DNA of 5,478 nucleotides from Flavobacteriaceae bacterium (GTDB taxonomy: Bacteria; Bacteroidota; Bacteroidia; Flavobacteriales; Flavobacteriaceae), in contig JAGQYU010000129.1 in NCBI GenBank assembly GCA_020435885.1, positions 1 through 5,478 on the forward strand, read 5' to 3'. The notes under the pieces are model-generated. The model did no database searches, was not told where the DNA came from, and saw nothing but the letters and a program-made list of their open reading frames with translations. Of the stretch, positions 1 to 5,478 are shown piece after piece. Position numbers and translations under genes: made by a program. Position 1 is the first letter of the stretch, and the number at the start of each line of letters is the position of its first letter.

Positions 1-529
1 GCAAAGACCTATCATTCATATCAATCACACGTTTCCAAGCAATGGTACGGGGATCAATTCCAAGATTACCAACTGAATTTTGTAAATTATTATCAATCAA
101 AGCTGCCAGTAAATTATTCGCTTTTTCAACTGCATTGAAATCTCCGGTAAAATGCAAATTAATATCTTCCATAGGTACTACCTGTGAATAGCCCCCCCCT
201 GCTGCGCCTCCTTTAATGCCAAAAACAGGGCCTAACGAAGGTTCTCTCAATACCACTGTAGCCTGCTTACCCACTTTGTTCAGGCCTTCTGTTAACCCGA
301 TAGAAACCGTTGTTTTACCCTCACCTGCTGGTGTTGGAGTTATGGCAGTAACCAACACAAGGTTGTTCTGTTTTATTTTTCCTTCATCAATTAAGTGTAA
401 TGGTAACTTTGCTTTATATTTTCCGTAAAGTTCCAGATCATCTTCATTAATAGTTAGTTTATCGGCAATTTCTTTTATATGTAGTAGTTTTGTTTGTTGC
501 GCAATTTCAATATCTGAAAGAAAACTCAT
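1..529 (-). CDS. fhs: Formate--tetrahydrofolate ligase (formyl-THF synthetase), N-terminal 176 residues, truncated by window edge
   Basis: This cytosolic enzyme joins formate to tetrahydrofolate at the cost of ATP, giving 10-formyl-THF for one-carbon metabolism and purine synthesis. Reading the minus strand from the ATG at 529-527 gives MSFLSDIEIAQQTKLL, then the family's nucleotide-binding loop TPTPAGEGKTT at residues 64-74, REPSLGP at 95-101, and the signature run KGGAAGGGYSQVVPMEDI followed by NLHFTGD at 106-130. These motifs are diagnostic of Fhs. The family is usually about 555 residues, so roughly two thirds lie beyond the left edge. No stop or frameshift is present in the visible part. 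The start is supported by its position ahead of the usual N-terminal helix region and by an AT-rich leader without a Shine-Dalgarno. The gene is divergent from secDF. An 8-base G run (coding strand; 192-199 here) encodes the conserved glycines 111-113. Confidence 0.96.
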   Translation of the reverse strand, partial: MSFLSDIEIAQQTKLLHIKEIADKLTINEDDLELYGKYKAKLPLHLIDEGKIKQNNLVLVTAITPTPAGEGKTTVSIGLTEGLNKVGKQATVVLREPSLGPVFGIKGGAAGGGYSQVVPMEDINLHFTGDFNAVEKANNLLAALIDNNLQNSVGNLGIDPRTIAWKRVIDMNDRSL

Positions 530-557
530 TTTTATTATTTTTAGTTAGCGAAGATAA

Positions 558-565
558 CAAATTTA
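558..565 (-). promoter_or_regulatory. Candidate -7 box for fhs (TAAATTTG)
   Basis: On the minus strand this reads TAAATTTG, an exact match to the Bacteroidota -7 consensus TAnnTTTG. It lies 28 bases upstream of the fhs start, which would leave a leader of about 20 bases. A second match, TATTTTTG, lies just upstream at 571-578. I see no convincing TTTG or TTG -33 element at the right distance from either, so this is a half-supported promoter. The match alone is not rare in AT-rich DNA. Confidence 0.35.
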
Positions 566-605
566 CGCCCCAAAAATAAACCTTTGAGTGGTATAATTTT
601 CCACC

Positions 606-637
606 TTGTTTTAGGTGTTAAACTCTTCCTAAAACAA
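606..637. repeat. Perfect 10-bp inverted repeat with 12-bp spacer in the fhs/secDF divergent region
   Basis: The arms are TTGTTTTAGG (606-615) and CCTAAAACAA (628-637), separated by TGTTAAACTCTT. The arms are exact reverse complements and their centres are 22 bp apart, about two helical turns, which would suit a dimeric DNA-binding regulator. There is no T-tract after it on either strand, so it is not a normal intrinsic terminator. It lies upstream of both candidate promoters (fhs box at 558-565, secDF promoter at 663-693). An operator or a cruciform/hairpin are both possible. The regulator and the function are unknown. Confidence 0.45.
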
Positions 638-662
638 CCAACTACAAAAAACGGTAAAACAA

Positions 663-693
663 TTGTCTATTCTGAATTGAAACCCTATATTTG
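663..693 (+). promoter_or_regulatory. Predicted secDF promoter, Bacteroidota type (TTG-N20-TATATTTG)
   Basis: TATATTTG at 686-693 matches the -7 consensus TAnnTTTG exactly, and a TTG at 663-665 sits 20 bases upstream in the -33 position. Transcription would start near 698-700 and give a leader of about 35 bases before the secDF ATG at 735. The -33 element overlaps an 8-bp palindrome ACAATTGT (659-666). This is the best promoter in the window because both elements are present at suitable spacing. Confidence 0.6.
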
Positions 694-734
694 CCCGTTA
701 ATTACAATTTGAAGATTTTTTAAAAAGACGGAGC

Positions 735-3686
735 ATGCAAAATAAAGGACTTATCAGGACATTTGTCATCATATTTGGCTTAATATGTGCCTATTACCTT
801 TCGTTTACTTGGGTAAATAATAAAATAGAAAATGATGCAAAAACCTACGCAAACGGTGATGTAGAAAAAGAAAACCAATACTTAGATTCTGTTGCTAATG
901 TACCTGTTGCCAACTACCTTGTCAATAAGTACACATACAACGAAGTAAAAGAGTCAGCAATCAATCTTGGGCTTGACCTAAAAGGTGGTATCAATGCCAC
1001 ATTAGAAGTATCTGTAAGAGATATCCTAAAAGGATTATCAAACGATTCTAAAAACCCTGTTTTTAACAAAGCATTAGACGATGCCACTGCTGCACAAAAA
1101 GAAAGTGATGAAACCTATATAGAACTATTTTTCAAAGCTTTTGACAATGCAAGTAAGGGTTCGGTAAAACTTAGTGATCCAAGTATCTTCGGGAACAGAT
1201 CATTCAAAGACAGAATTGACTTTAAATCTACTGATGAAGAAGTTAAACAAGTTTTAAGAGATGAGGTAAAAGCTTCTATAAGCACTGCTTTTGAAGTATT
1301 GCGTAATCGTATTGACCGTTTTGGGGTTACTTCACCAAATATTCAACGTGTTGGAGAATCCGGTAGAGTATTGATAGAGTTGCCAGGAGCTAAAGATGTT
1401 GGTCGTGTTAAAAAGTTACTACAAAGTACTGCTAAATTACAGTTTTGGGAAGTACATGATAATTTCGAAACTTCTCAATTCTTTGCAAATGCTAACACAA
1501 AACTTGCAGAGATTTTAAAATCTGAAAAAGAAGAAACTGTTGAACAGGCTGACACTTCTGCAACTTCAGAAATTGACGCCTTGCTAGGTAAAGCAGAAGA
1601 TTCTGTAAACATTAAAGAAACCGCTCCACTGTTCTCTGTGCTGATACCAAATTTTCCTCAAACACAAGAACAAAGAAGTTCCGTAGTGGGTTATGCCAAT
1701 GTTAAAGATACTGCTCAGGTTAATGAATATCTTTCTATGAGAGAAGTAAGAGCCTTACTTCCTTCAGATATGACCTATGCTAAATTCTTATGGGACGCTA
1801 AACCTTCAAAAGAAACAGATATTGTTAGCTTATATGCTATAAAATCTAACCGTGATGATATAGCCGCCATTGAAGGTGATGTAATTGCCAATGCAAGCCA
1901 AGAGTTTGACCTAATGAGCAGACCGGAAGTCTCTTTAACTATGAACAGTACCGGAACAAGGCAATGGGCTACATTAACAACTAATAATGTAGGAGATTTT
2001 ATAGCTATTGTATTGGATGATTATGTATATTCTGCCCCAGTTGTAAAAGTAGCCATGACTGATGGCAGAAGTACCATTTCCGGTGGAAGCATGACCATTG
2101 AAGAAGCTCAGGATTTAGCAAATGCATTAAAATCTGGTAAGTTACCCGCTTCTGCACGTATCATTCAATCTGATATTGTAGGGCCTTCTCTAGGAAAAGA
2201 AGCTATCAATAGCAGTATGATTTCGTTTGGCATTGCATTATTGTTAGTACTTGCATGGATGATATTTTACTATGGAAAAGCAGGTATCTGGGCAGATATA
2301 GCCCTTGTGGTTAATATCTTATTCATTTTTGGTGTACTTACAGCATTCGGAGCCACACTTACACTGCCGGGCGTTGCAGGTATCATCATAACCATTGGTA
2401 TGTCTGTAGATGCCAACGTAATTATTTACGAACGTATTAAAGAAGCCTTAGGCAGAGGTAAAGTTTTGAAAGAAGCCATTAAAGAAGGTTTTAGTTACGA
2501 AGGTGCTTACTCAGCCATTATAGACGCTAATATTACTACTTTTCTAACAGGTATTATCCTTTATATATTTGGTACAGGGCCTATTAGAGGTTTTGCAACT
2601 ACATTGATGATAGGTATTGCTACTTCATTGGTTACTGCCATTTTTGTAACCAGATTATTGGTTGATTGGTATGTAGAAAAAGGTAATACTATGACCTTTA
2701 ATACAGCTATCACTAAAGGATGGTTTCAAAATATTACAGTTGATTTCCTTAAAAAACGTAAAATTGCCTATATCGTTTCAGGAACTATTATAATAATTGG
2801 TTTAGCTTCATTGTTTACAAATGGTCTTAATTATGGAGTTGACTTTACTGGTGGTAGAACCTATACCGTACGTTTTGCTGAAGATGTGAGTGCCACTCAA
2901 GTTGCCGCTTCATTAAAAGAAGTATATGGAGATGCTCCTGAAGTAAAGACATTTGGAGGTTCTAATCAGTTAAAGATTACTACCAAATACAAAATTGATG
3001 ATAATGCTGTAACAGTTGATGATGAAGTGCAGGAGTTACTTTACAATGGATTAAAATCGCATCTGCCTTCTGATATTACTTTTGAACATTTTAAAGGTGG
3101 TGAAACTGACCAGCAAGTTGGTATTATGCAATCTATCAAAGTTGGGCCAACTATTGCAGATGATATTAAAAAAGGTGCTGTATTAGCTGTTTTTGCGTCG
3201 CTGGTTGTAGTTTTCCTATATATCTTATTACGATTCAGAAAATGGCAGTTCAGTTTAGGTGCAGTTGTTGCAGTTTTCCATGATGTGTTAATAGTACTTG
3301 CCATATTTTCTTTATTCTACAAATTATTGCCGTTTGATATGGAAATTGACCAATCATTCGTAGCTGCATTGTTAACTGTGGTTGGTTACTCATTGAACGA
3401 TACGGTGATTGTATTTGACAGGGTCAGAGAATTCTTAGGAAAACATCCTTCATGGACATTGTACAGAACTACTAATGAAGGTTTAAGTACAACATTAGGT
3501 AGAACTATTAACACTTCTTCTACCACATTGGTAGTGTTATTGGCAATCTTCTTCTTTGGTGGAGATTCTATCAAAGGATTTATGTTTGCCATGATAGTTG
3601 GTATTGTAGTAGGTACATATTCATCATTGTTTATAGCATCTCCAATAATGTACGATACTACTAAAAAATTAGATTCTAAAAAATAG
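735..3686 (+). CDS. secDF: Protein translocase subunit SecDF (fused SecD-SecF), 983 aa
   Basis: This inner-membrane protein works with SecYEG and uses the proton gradient to pull exported proteins into the periplasm. The SecD half has a first membrane helix at about 8-26, the LGLDLKGG motif at 78-85, a large periplasmic P1 region to about 480, helices at about 494-642, and GMSVDANVIIYERIKE at 555-570. The SecF half has a helix at about 675-695, NYGVDFTGG at 699-707, a smaller periplasmic domain, helices at about 812-968, and GYSLNDTVIVFDRVRE at 884-899. By motif position, Asp559, Asp889 and Arg923 correspond to the proton-relay residues of Thermus SecDF; the Asp889-Arg923 spacing of 34 matches Thermus and E. 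coli SecF. Twelve membrane helices are expected. P1 carries an acidic, low-complexity stretch at about 260-295. Fusion and length are normal for Bacteroidota. GGAG at 730-733 is only one base from the ATG, too close for a typical Shine-Dalgarno. The gene is followed by a strong terminator, so it is probably monocistronic. Confidence 0.97.
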   Translation: MQNKGLIRTFVIIFGLICAYYLSFTWVNNKIENDAKTYANGDVEKENQYLDSVANVPVANYLVNKYTYNEVKESAINLGLDLKGGINATLEVSVRDILKGLSNDSKNPVFNKALDDATAAQKESDETYIELFFKAFDNASKGSVKLSDPSIFGNRSFKDRIDFKSTDEEVKQVLRDEVKASISTAFEVLRNRIDRFGVTSPNIQRVGESGRVLIELPGAKDVGRVKKLLQSTAKLQFWEVHDNFETSQFFANANTKLAEILKSEKEETVEQADTSATSEIDALLGKAEDSVNIKETAPLFSVLIPNFPQTQEQRSSVVGYANVKDTAQVNEYLSMREVRALLPSDMTYAKFLWDAKPSKETDIVSLYAIKSNRDDIAAIEGDVIANASQEFDLMSRPEVSLTMNSTGTRQWATLTTNNVGDFIAIVLDDYVYSAPVVKVAMTDGRSTISGGSMTIEEAQDLANALKSGKLPASARIIQSDIVGPSLGKEAINSSMISFGIALLLVLAWMIFYYGKAGIWADIALVVNILFIFGVLTAFGATLTLPGVAGIIITIGMSVDANVIIYERIKEALGRGKVLKEAIKEGFSYEGAYSAIIDANITTFLTGIILYIFGTGPIRGFATTLMIGIATSLVTAIFVTRLLVDWYVEKGNTMTFNTAITKGWFQNITVDFLKKRKIAYIVSGTIIIIGLASLFTNGLNYGVDFTGGRTYTVRFAEDVSATQVAASLKEVYGDAPEVKTFGGSNQLKITTKYKIDDNAVTVDDEVQELLYNGLKSHLPSDITFEHFKGGETDQQVGIMQSIKVGPTIADDIKKGAVLAVFASLVVVFLYILLRFRKWQFSLGAVVAVFHDVLIVLAIFSLFYKLLPFDMEIDQSFVAALLTVVGYSLNDTVIVFDRVREFLGKHPSWTLYRTTNEGLSTTLGRTINTSSTTLVVLLAIFFFGGDSIKGFMFAMIVGIVVGTYSSLFIASPIMYDTTKKLDSKK

Positions 3687-3705
3687 TAGATATAAACTAA
3701 TAATT

Positions 3706-3745
3706 AAAACCGCTTAGATATCAATTCAAGCGGTTTTTCTTTTTT
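3706..3745 (+). terminator. Rho-independent terminator of secDF
   Basis: A perfect 10-bp stem is formed by AAAACCGCTT (3706-3715) and AAGCGGTTTT (3728-3737), with a 12-base loop. The second arm runs into a T-rich tract, TTTTTCTTTTTT, ending at 3745. It starts 20 bases after the secDF stop codon. The T-tract ends one base before the ATG of the next gene, which is unusually tight. Confidence 0.85.
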
Positions 3746-3746
3746 A

Positions 3747-4298
3747 ATGGATTACAAAAAAATAGTCACTCGATTTCCAGGAGAAAATGAGCTCTCTTCA
3801 AAAGAAATTACTGATATAGTTGAGCTTATTAATAAGGTGTATCTTACCTCAGAAAGTGATTTCTGGCCTCATAATGGCGATTACCAACGAACAACTATTG
3901 ATGAAGTTACTGCCTTTATTATAAAAAAAGAACTTCTGGTGGCAACACTGAAAGATTTTGTTGTTGGCGCAGCACATGTTTATCCCGTAAAGGATGATAT
4001 TTGCGGTTTTGGCATGTTGGTAACATCACCGCAACATAGAAAAAAAGGTATAGGATCAGCCTTGATAAAAGCCATTGAAAACTGGGCAATGACAAATAAG
4101 TATCAAACCATACAATTAGAACTGTTAAAGCCCACAACTTATCAGCATCCCGAAAAGAAATTCTTAAAGCAATGGTACACCTCATTAAACTATCAATTGA
4201 TCAGCTCAACTACCTACGCTGATCTTTATCCTAATCAGGCTCATTTGCTGAAAATACCATGCACCTTTGATGTCTATCAAAAAAACTTAAAAAAATAA
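3747..4298 (+). CDS. GNAT-family N-acetyltransferase, 183 aa, substrate unknown
   Basis: This is a predicted cytosolic acetyl-CoA-dependent N-acyltransferase. Motif A of the GNAT fold is clear: a beta strand ICGFGMLVTSP (85-95) leads into HRKKGIGSALI (97-107), which fits the pyrophosphate-binding pattern R/Q-x-x-G-x-G/A (Arg98, Gly101, Gly103). A helix follows (108-117), then the C-terminal KQWYTSLNYQLI segment (141-152), typical of motif B. The N-terminal ITDIVELINKVYLTSESDFW (21-40) resembles the first helix and loop of GNAT proteins with the pattern LIN-x-AY-x-x-E, so the protein looks complete. The only start that keeps this helix is the ATG at 3747, because the next Met is residue 90, inside motif A. 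No Shine-Dalgarno or clear promoter precedes it: the secDF terminator fills the space. It may be transcribed by read-through or from within secDF. The acceptor (small molecule, peptide or protein) cannot be told from the sequence. Confidence 0.87.
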   Translation: MDYKKIVTRFPGENELSSKEITDIVELINKVYLTSESDFWPHNGDYQRTTIDEVTAFIIKKELLVATLKDFVVGAAHVYPVKDDICGFGMLVTSPQHRKKGIGSALIKAIENWAMTNKYQTIQLELLKPTTYQHPEKKFLKQWYTSLNYQLISSTTYADLYPNQAHLLKIPCTFDVYQKNLKK

Positions 4299-4320
4299 TC
4301 ATCAGCCATATTTTGATTCT

Positions 4321-4328
4321 TAAATTTG
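4321..4328 (+). promoter_or_regulatory. Candidate -7 box (TAAATTTG) just ahead of hpt-adk
   Basis: TAAATTTG is an exact TAnnTTTG match in the 34-bp gap after the acetyltransferase gene, and it ends four bases before the ATG at 4333. If used, transcription would begin at or within a base or two of the start codon, so the message would be essentially leaderless. I see no TTTG or TTG at -33 spacing (about 4298-4302 is AT-rich without it), so support is partial. Confidence 0.42.
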
Positions 4329-4332
4329 TAGA

Positions 4333-5445
4333 ATGAGTATAATAAAGCTTCACGACAGGTTTTTTAAAACATATATTACTTCTGAAATGATCAATAAAGC
4401 TATTTACAAAATGGCACAATTGATCGAAAAGGACTGTAAAGATGAAACGCCACTTTTTATAGGTATTTTAAACGGTTCTTTTATGTTTGTGGCAGACTTT
4501 ATAAGAACCTATCGCTTTGATTGTGAGGTGTCTTTCGTTAAATTAGCCTCTTATGAAGGCACTAATTCATCCGGCAAAGTAAAACAACTGATCGGCCTAA
4601 CAGAAAATATTGAAAACAGAACAGTTATTATTTTAGAAGATATTATTGATACTGGCGGAACGTTGGAAGAAATTTACAATATCTTTAGGACAAAAAAATT
4701 AAAACAATTAAAAATAGCCACGCTGTTTTTTAAACCTGATGTTTATAAAAAAGCATTACACATAGACTATGTAGGCATTCAAATTCCTGATAAATTTATA
4801 GTAGGCTATGGATTAGATTACAACGGTTTAGGAAGAAATTATCCAGATATATACCAATTAACAACACACAACATGAAAAATATCGTATTATTTGGCCCTC
4901 CGGGAGCCGGAAAAGGAACGCAAGCCGAAGTTCTAAAACAAAAATATAGTTTAGTGCATATCTCTACCGGAGACGTTTTTAGATACAATATAAAAAACGC
5001 CACCGAGTTGGGTTTACTCGCAAAATCGTACATGGACAAAGGCGATTTGGTTCCCGATCAAGTAACTATTGATATGCTTAAAGCGGAAGTTGATAAAAAT
5101 CCTGATGCCAATGGTTTTATCTTTGACGGATTCCCAAGAACTGTTTCACAAGCTGAAGCGCTAGATGCTTTCCTTACTGAAAAAGGAGAAACCATCAATG
5201 GTATGGTTGCCCTTGAAGTGCCTGAAGATTTACTGGTAGAAAGATTGTTGAAAAGAGGTGAGACTAGTGGTAGAGCTGATGATCAGGATGAAGAAAAGAT
5301 ACGCAACCGTTTTAATGAATACAACACCAAAACTGCCATTCTTAAAGACTTTTATGATAAACAAGGAAAATATTACGGTGTAAATGGTGTTGGTTCTATT
5401 GAAGATATCACCGAAAGGTTAAGTACCATTTTTGACGAGCTTTAA
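4333..5445 (+). CDS. hpt-adk: Bifunctional hypoxanthine phosphoribosyltransferase / adenylate kinase fusion, 370 aa
   Basis: One uninterrupted frame carries two complete cytosolic enzymes. Residues 1-180 are a purine phosphoribosyltransferase that makes IMP or GMP from hypoxanthine or guanine and PRPP: LNGSF (46-50), flexible-loop SYEG (73-76), the PRPP-binding motif VIILEDIIDTGGTL (98-111), FFKPD (132-136) with the base-contacting Lys134, and IPDKFIVGYGLDYN (151-164). Residues 181-370 are adenylate kinase (2 ADP = ATP + AMP): P-loop GPPGAGKGT (188-196), STGDVFR (211-217), DGFPRT (265-270), LLKRGETSGRADD (305-317) and the C-terminal arginines 324/326. The kinase part is 190 residues and lacks the long LID insert found in the 214-residue E. 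coli enzyme, as is usual in Bacteroidota. The junction has no real linker: the Hpt C-terminus IYQLTTHN is followed at once by Met181, the expected native Adk start (ATG at 4873). That codon may still allow separate Adk initiation. All visible catalytic residues are intact in both halves. The gene is probably followed by obg 24 bases downstream. Confidence 0.93.
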   Translation: MSIIKLHDRFFKTYITSEMINKAIYKMAQLIEKDCKDETPLFIGILNGSFMFVADFIRTYRFDCEVSFVKLASYEGTNSSGKVKQLIGLTENIENRTVIILEDIIDTGGTLEEIYNIFRTKKLKQLKIATLFFKPDVYKKALHIDYVGIQIPDKFIVGYGLDYNGLGRNYPDIYQLTTHNMKNIVLFGPPGAGKGTQAEVLKQKYSLVHISTGDVFRYNIKNATELGLLAKSYMDKGDLVPDQVTIDMLKAEVDKNPDANGFIFDGFPRTVSQAEALDAFLTEKGETINGMVALEVPEDLLVERLLKRGETSGRADDQDEEKIRNRFNEYNTKTAILKDFYDKQGKYYGVNGVGSIEDITERLSTIFDEL

Positions 5446-5469
5446 CAAATATAATTTTACCACTAAAAC

Positions 5470-5478
5470 ATGACTGAA
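5470..5478 (+). CDS. Start of a downstream gene, possibly the Obg GTPase; only three codons visible
   Basis: An ATG 24 bases after the adk stop reads Met-Thr-Glu up to the window edge. In Flavobacteriia adk is commonly followed by obg, whose protein often begins Met-Thr-Glu, so obg is the best guess, but nine bases cannot prove it. The 24-base gap (5446-5469) is AT-rich with no terminator, which suggests co-transcription with hpt-adk. Confidence 0.4.

Noticed and set aside
216..428. Plus-strand open frame of 70 codons opposite fhs
   Set aside because: It lies wholly antisense to clearly conserved fhs codons, including the nucleotide-binding loop, and has no recognisable domain or start signal.
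588..604. Small hairpin GTGG-N9-CCAC in the intergenic region
   Set aside because: A four-base stem is expected by chance, and no run of T follows it.
3041..3304. Minus-strand open frame opposite the SecF half of secDF
   Set aside because: It is a shadow of conserved secDF codons; its protein shows no domain and low-complexity composition. The same holds for the minus-strand frame at 3386-3592.
3555..3588. TTTG-N22-TATGTTTG inside secDF as a promoter for the acetyltransferase gene
   Set aside because: The -7 match is exact, but the spacer is long, the bases encode conserved SecF residues, and a strong terminator lies between it and the gene. It is possible but too weak to list.
735..3686. 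SecD-SecF fusion as a novelty
   Set aside because: A fused SecDF is normal in Bacteroidota and known in several other phyla.
3919..4185. Minus-strand open frame opposite the acetyltransferase gene
   Set aside because: It is antisense to the GNAT motif A region, with no family resemblance and no promoter. The frames at 4231-4419 and 4839-5039 on the minus strand are rejected for the same reason.
4873..5445. Annotating adk as a separate gene from 4873
   Set aside because: The frame from 4333 is continuous with no stop before 4873, so one fused gene is the simplest reading; the internal start is kept only as a finding.

Overview
The window looks like chromosomal DNA from a marine- or soil-type Flavobacteriia member (phylum Bacteroidota). 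The reasons are the AT-rich base composition, a single fused SecDF of 983 residues, a short adenylate kinase without a LID insert, TAnnTTTG-type promoter boxes, and the lack of well-spaced Shine-Dalgarno sequences before the genes. It reads as ordinary core-genome housekeeping DNA. I see no mobile element, CRISPR array, tRNA or rRNA.

Layout. Positions 1-529 (minus strand) carry the N-terminal third of formate--tetrahydrofolate ligase (fhs), which runs off the left edge. A 205-bp divergent intergenic region (530-734) holds a candidate fhs -7 box, a perfect 10+10 bp inverted repeat (606-637) and a good Bacteroidota-type promoter for secDF (663-693). secDF (735-3686) encodes the fused proton-driven SecD/SecF translocation motor and ends at a strong intrinsic terminator (3706-3745). 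A GNAT-family acetyltransferase gene begins one base after the T-tract of that terminator (3747-4298). Next comes a single 370-residue reading frame (4333-5445) that joins a hypoxanthine phosphoribosyltransferase directly to an adenylate kinase. The last nine bases (5470-5478) are the first codons of another plus-strand gene, probably obg by family synteny.

How the genes relate. fhs feeds formyl-tetrahydrofolate into one-carbon and purine metabolism. The Hpt-Adk fusion combines purine-base salvage with adenylate balancing, so both ends of the window touch nucleotide metabolism, but they are separate transcription units. secDF is an independent unit closed by its own terminator.

The points most worth a second look are the Hpt-Adk fusion, the possibility that its message is leaderless, the acetyltransferase start abutting a terminator, and the unexplained inverted repeat between fhs and secDF. 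I did not find convincing evidence for a wholly new biological system.
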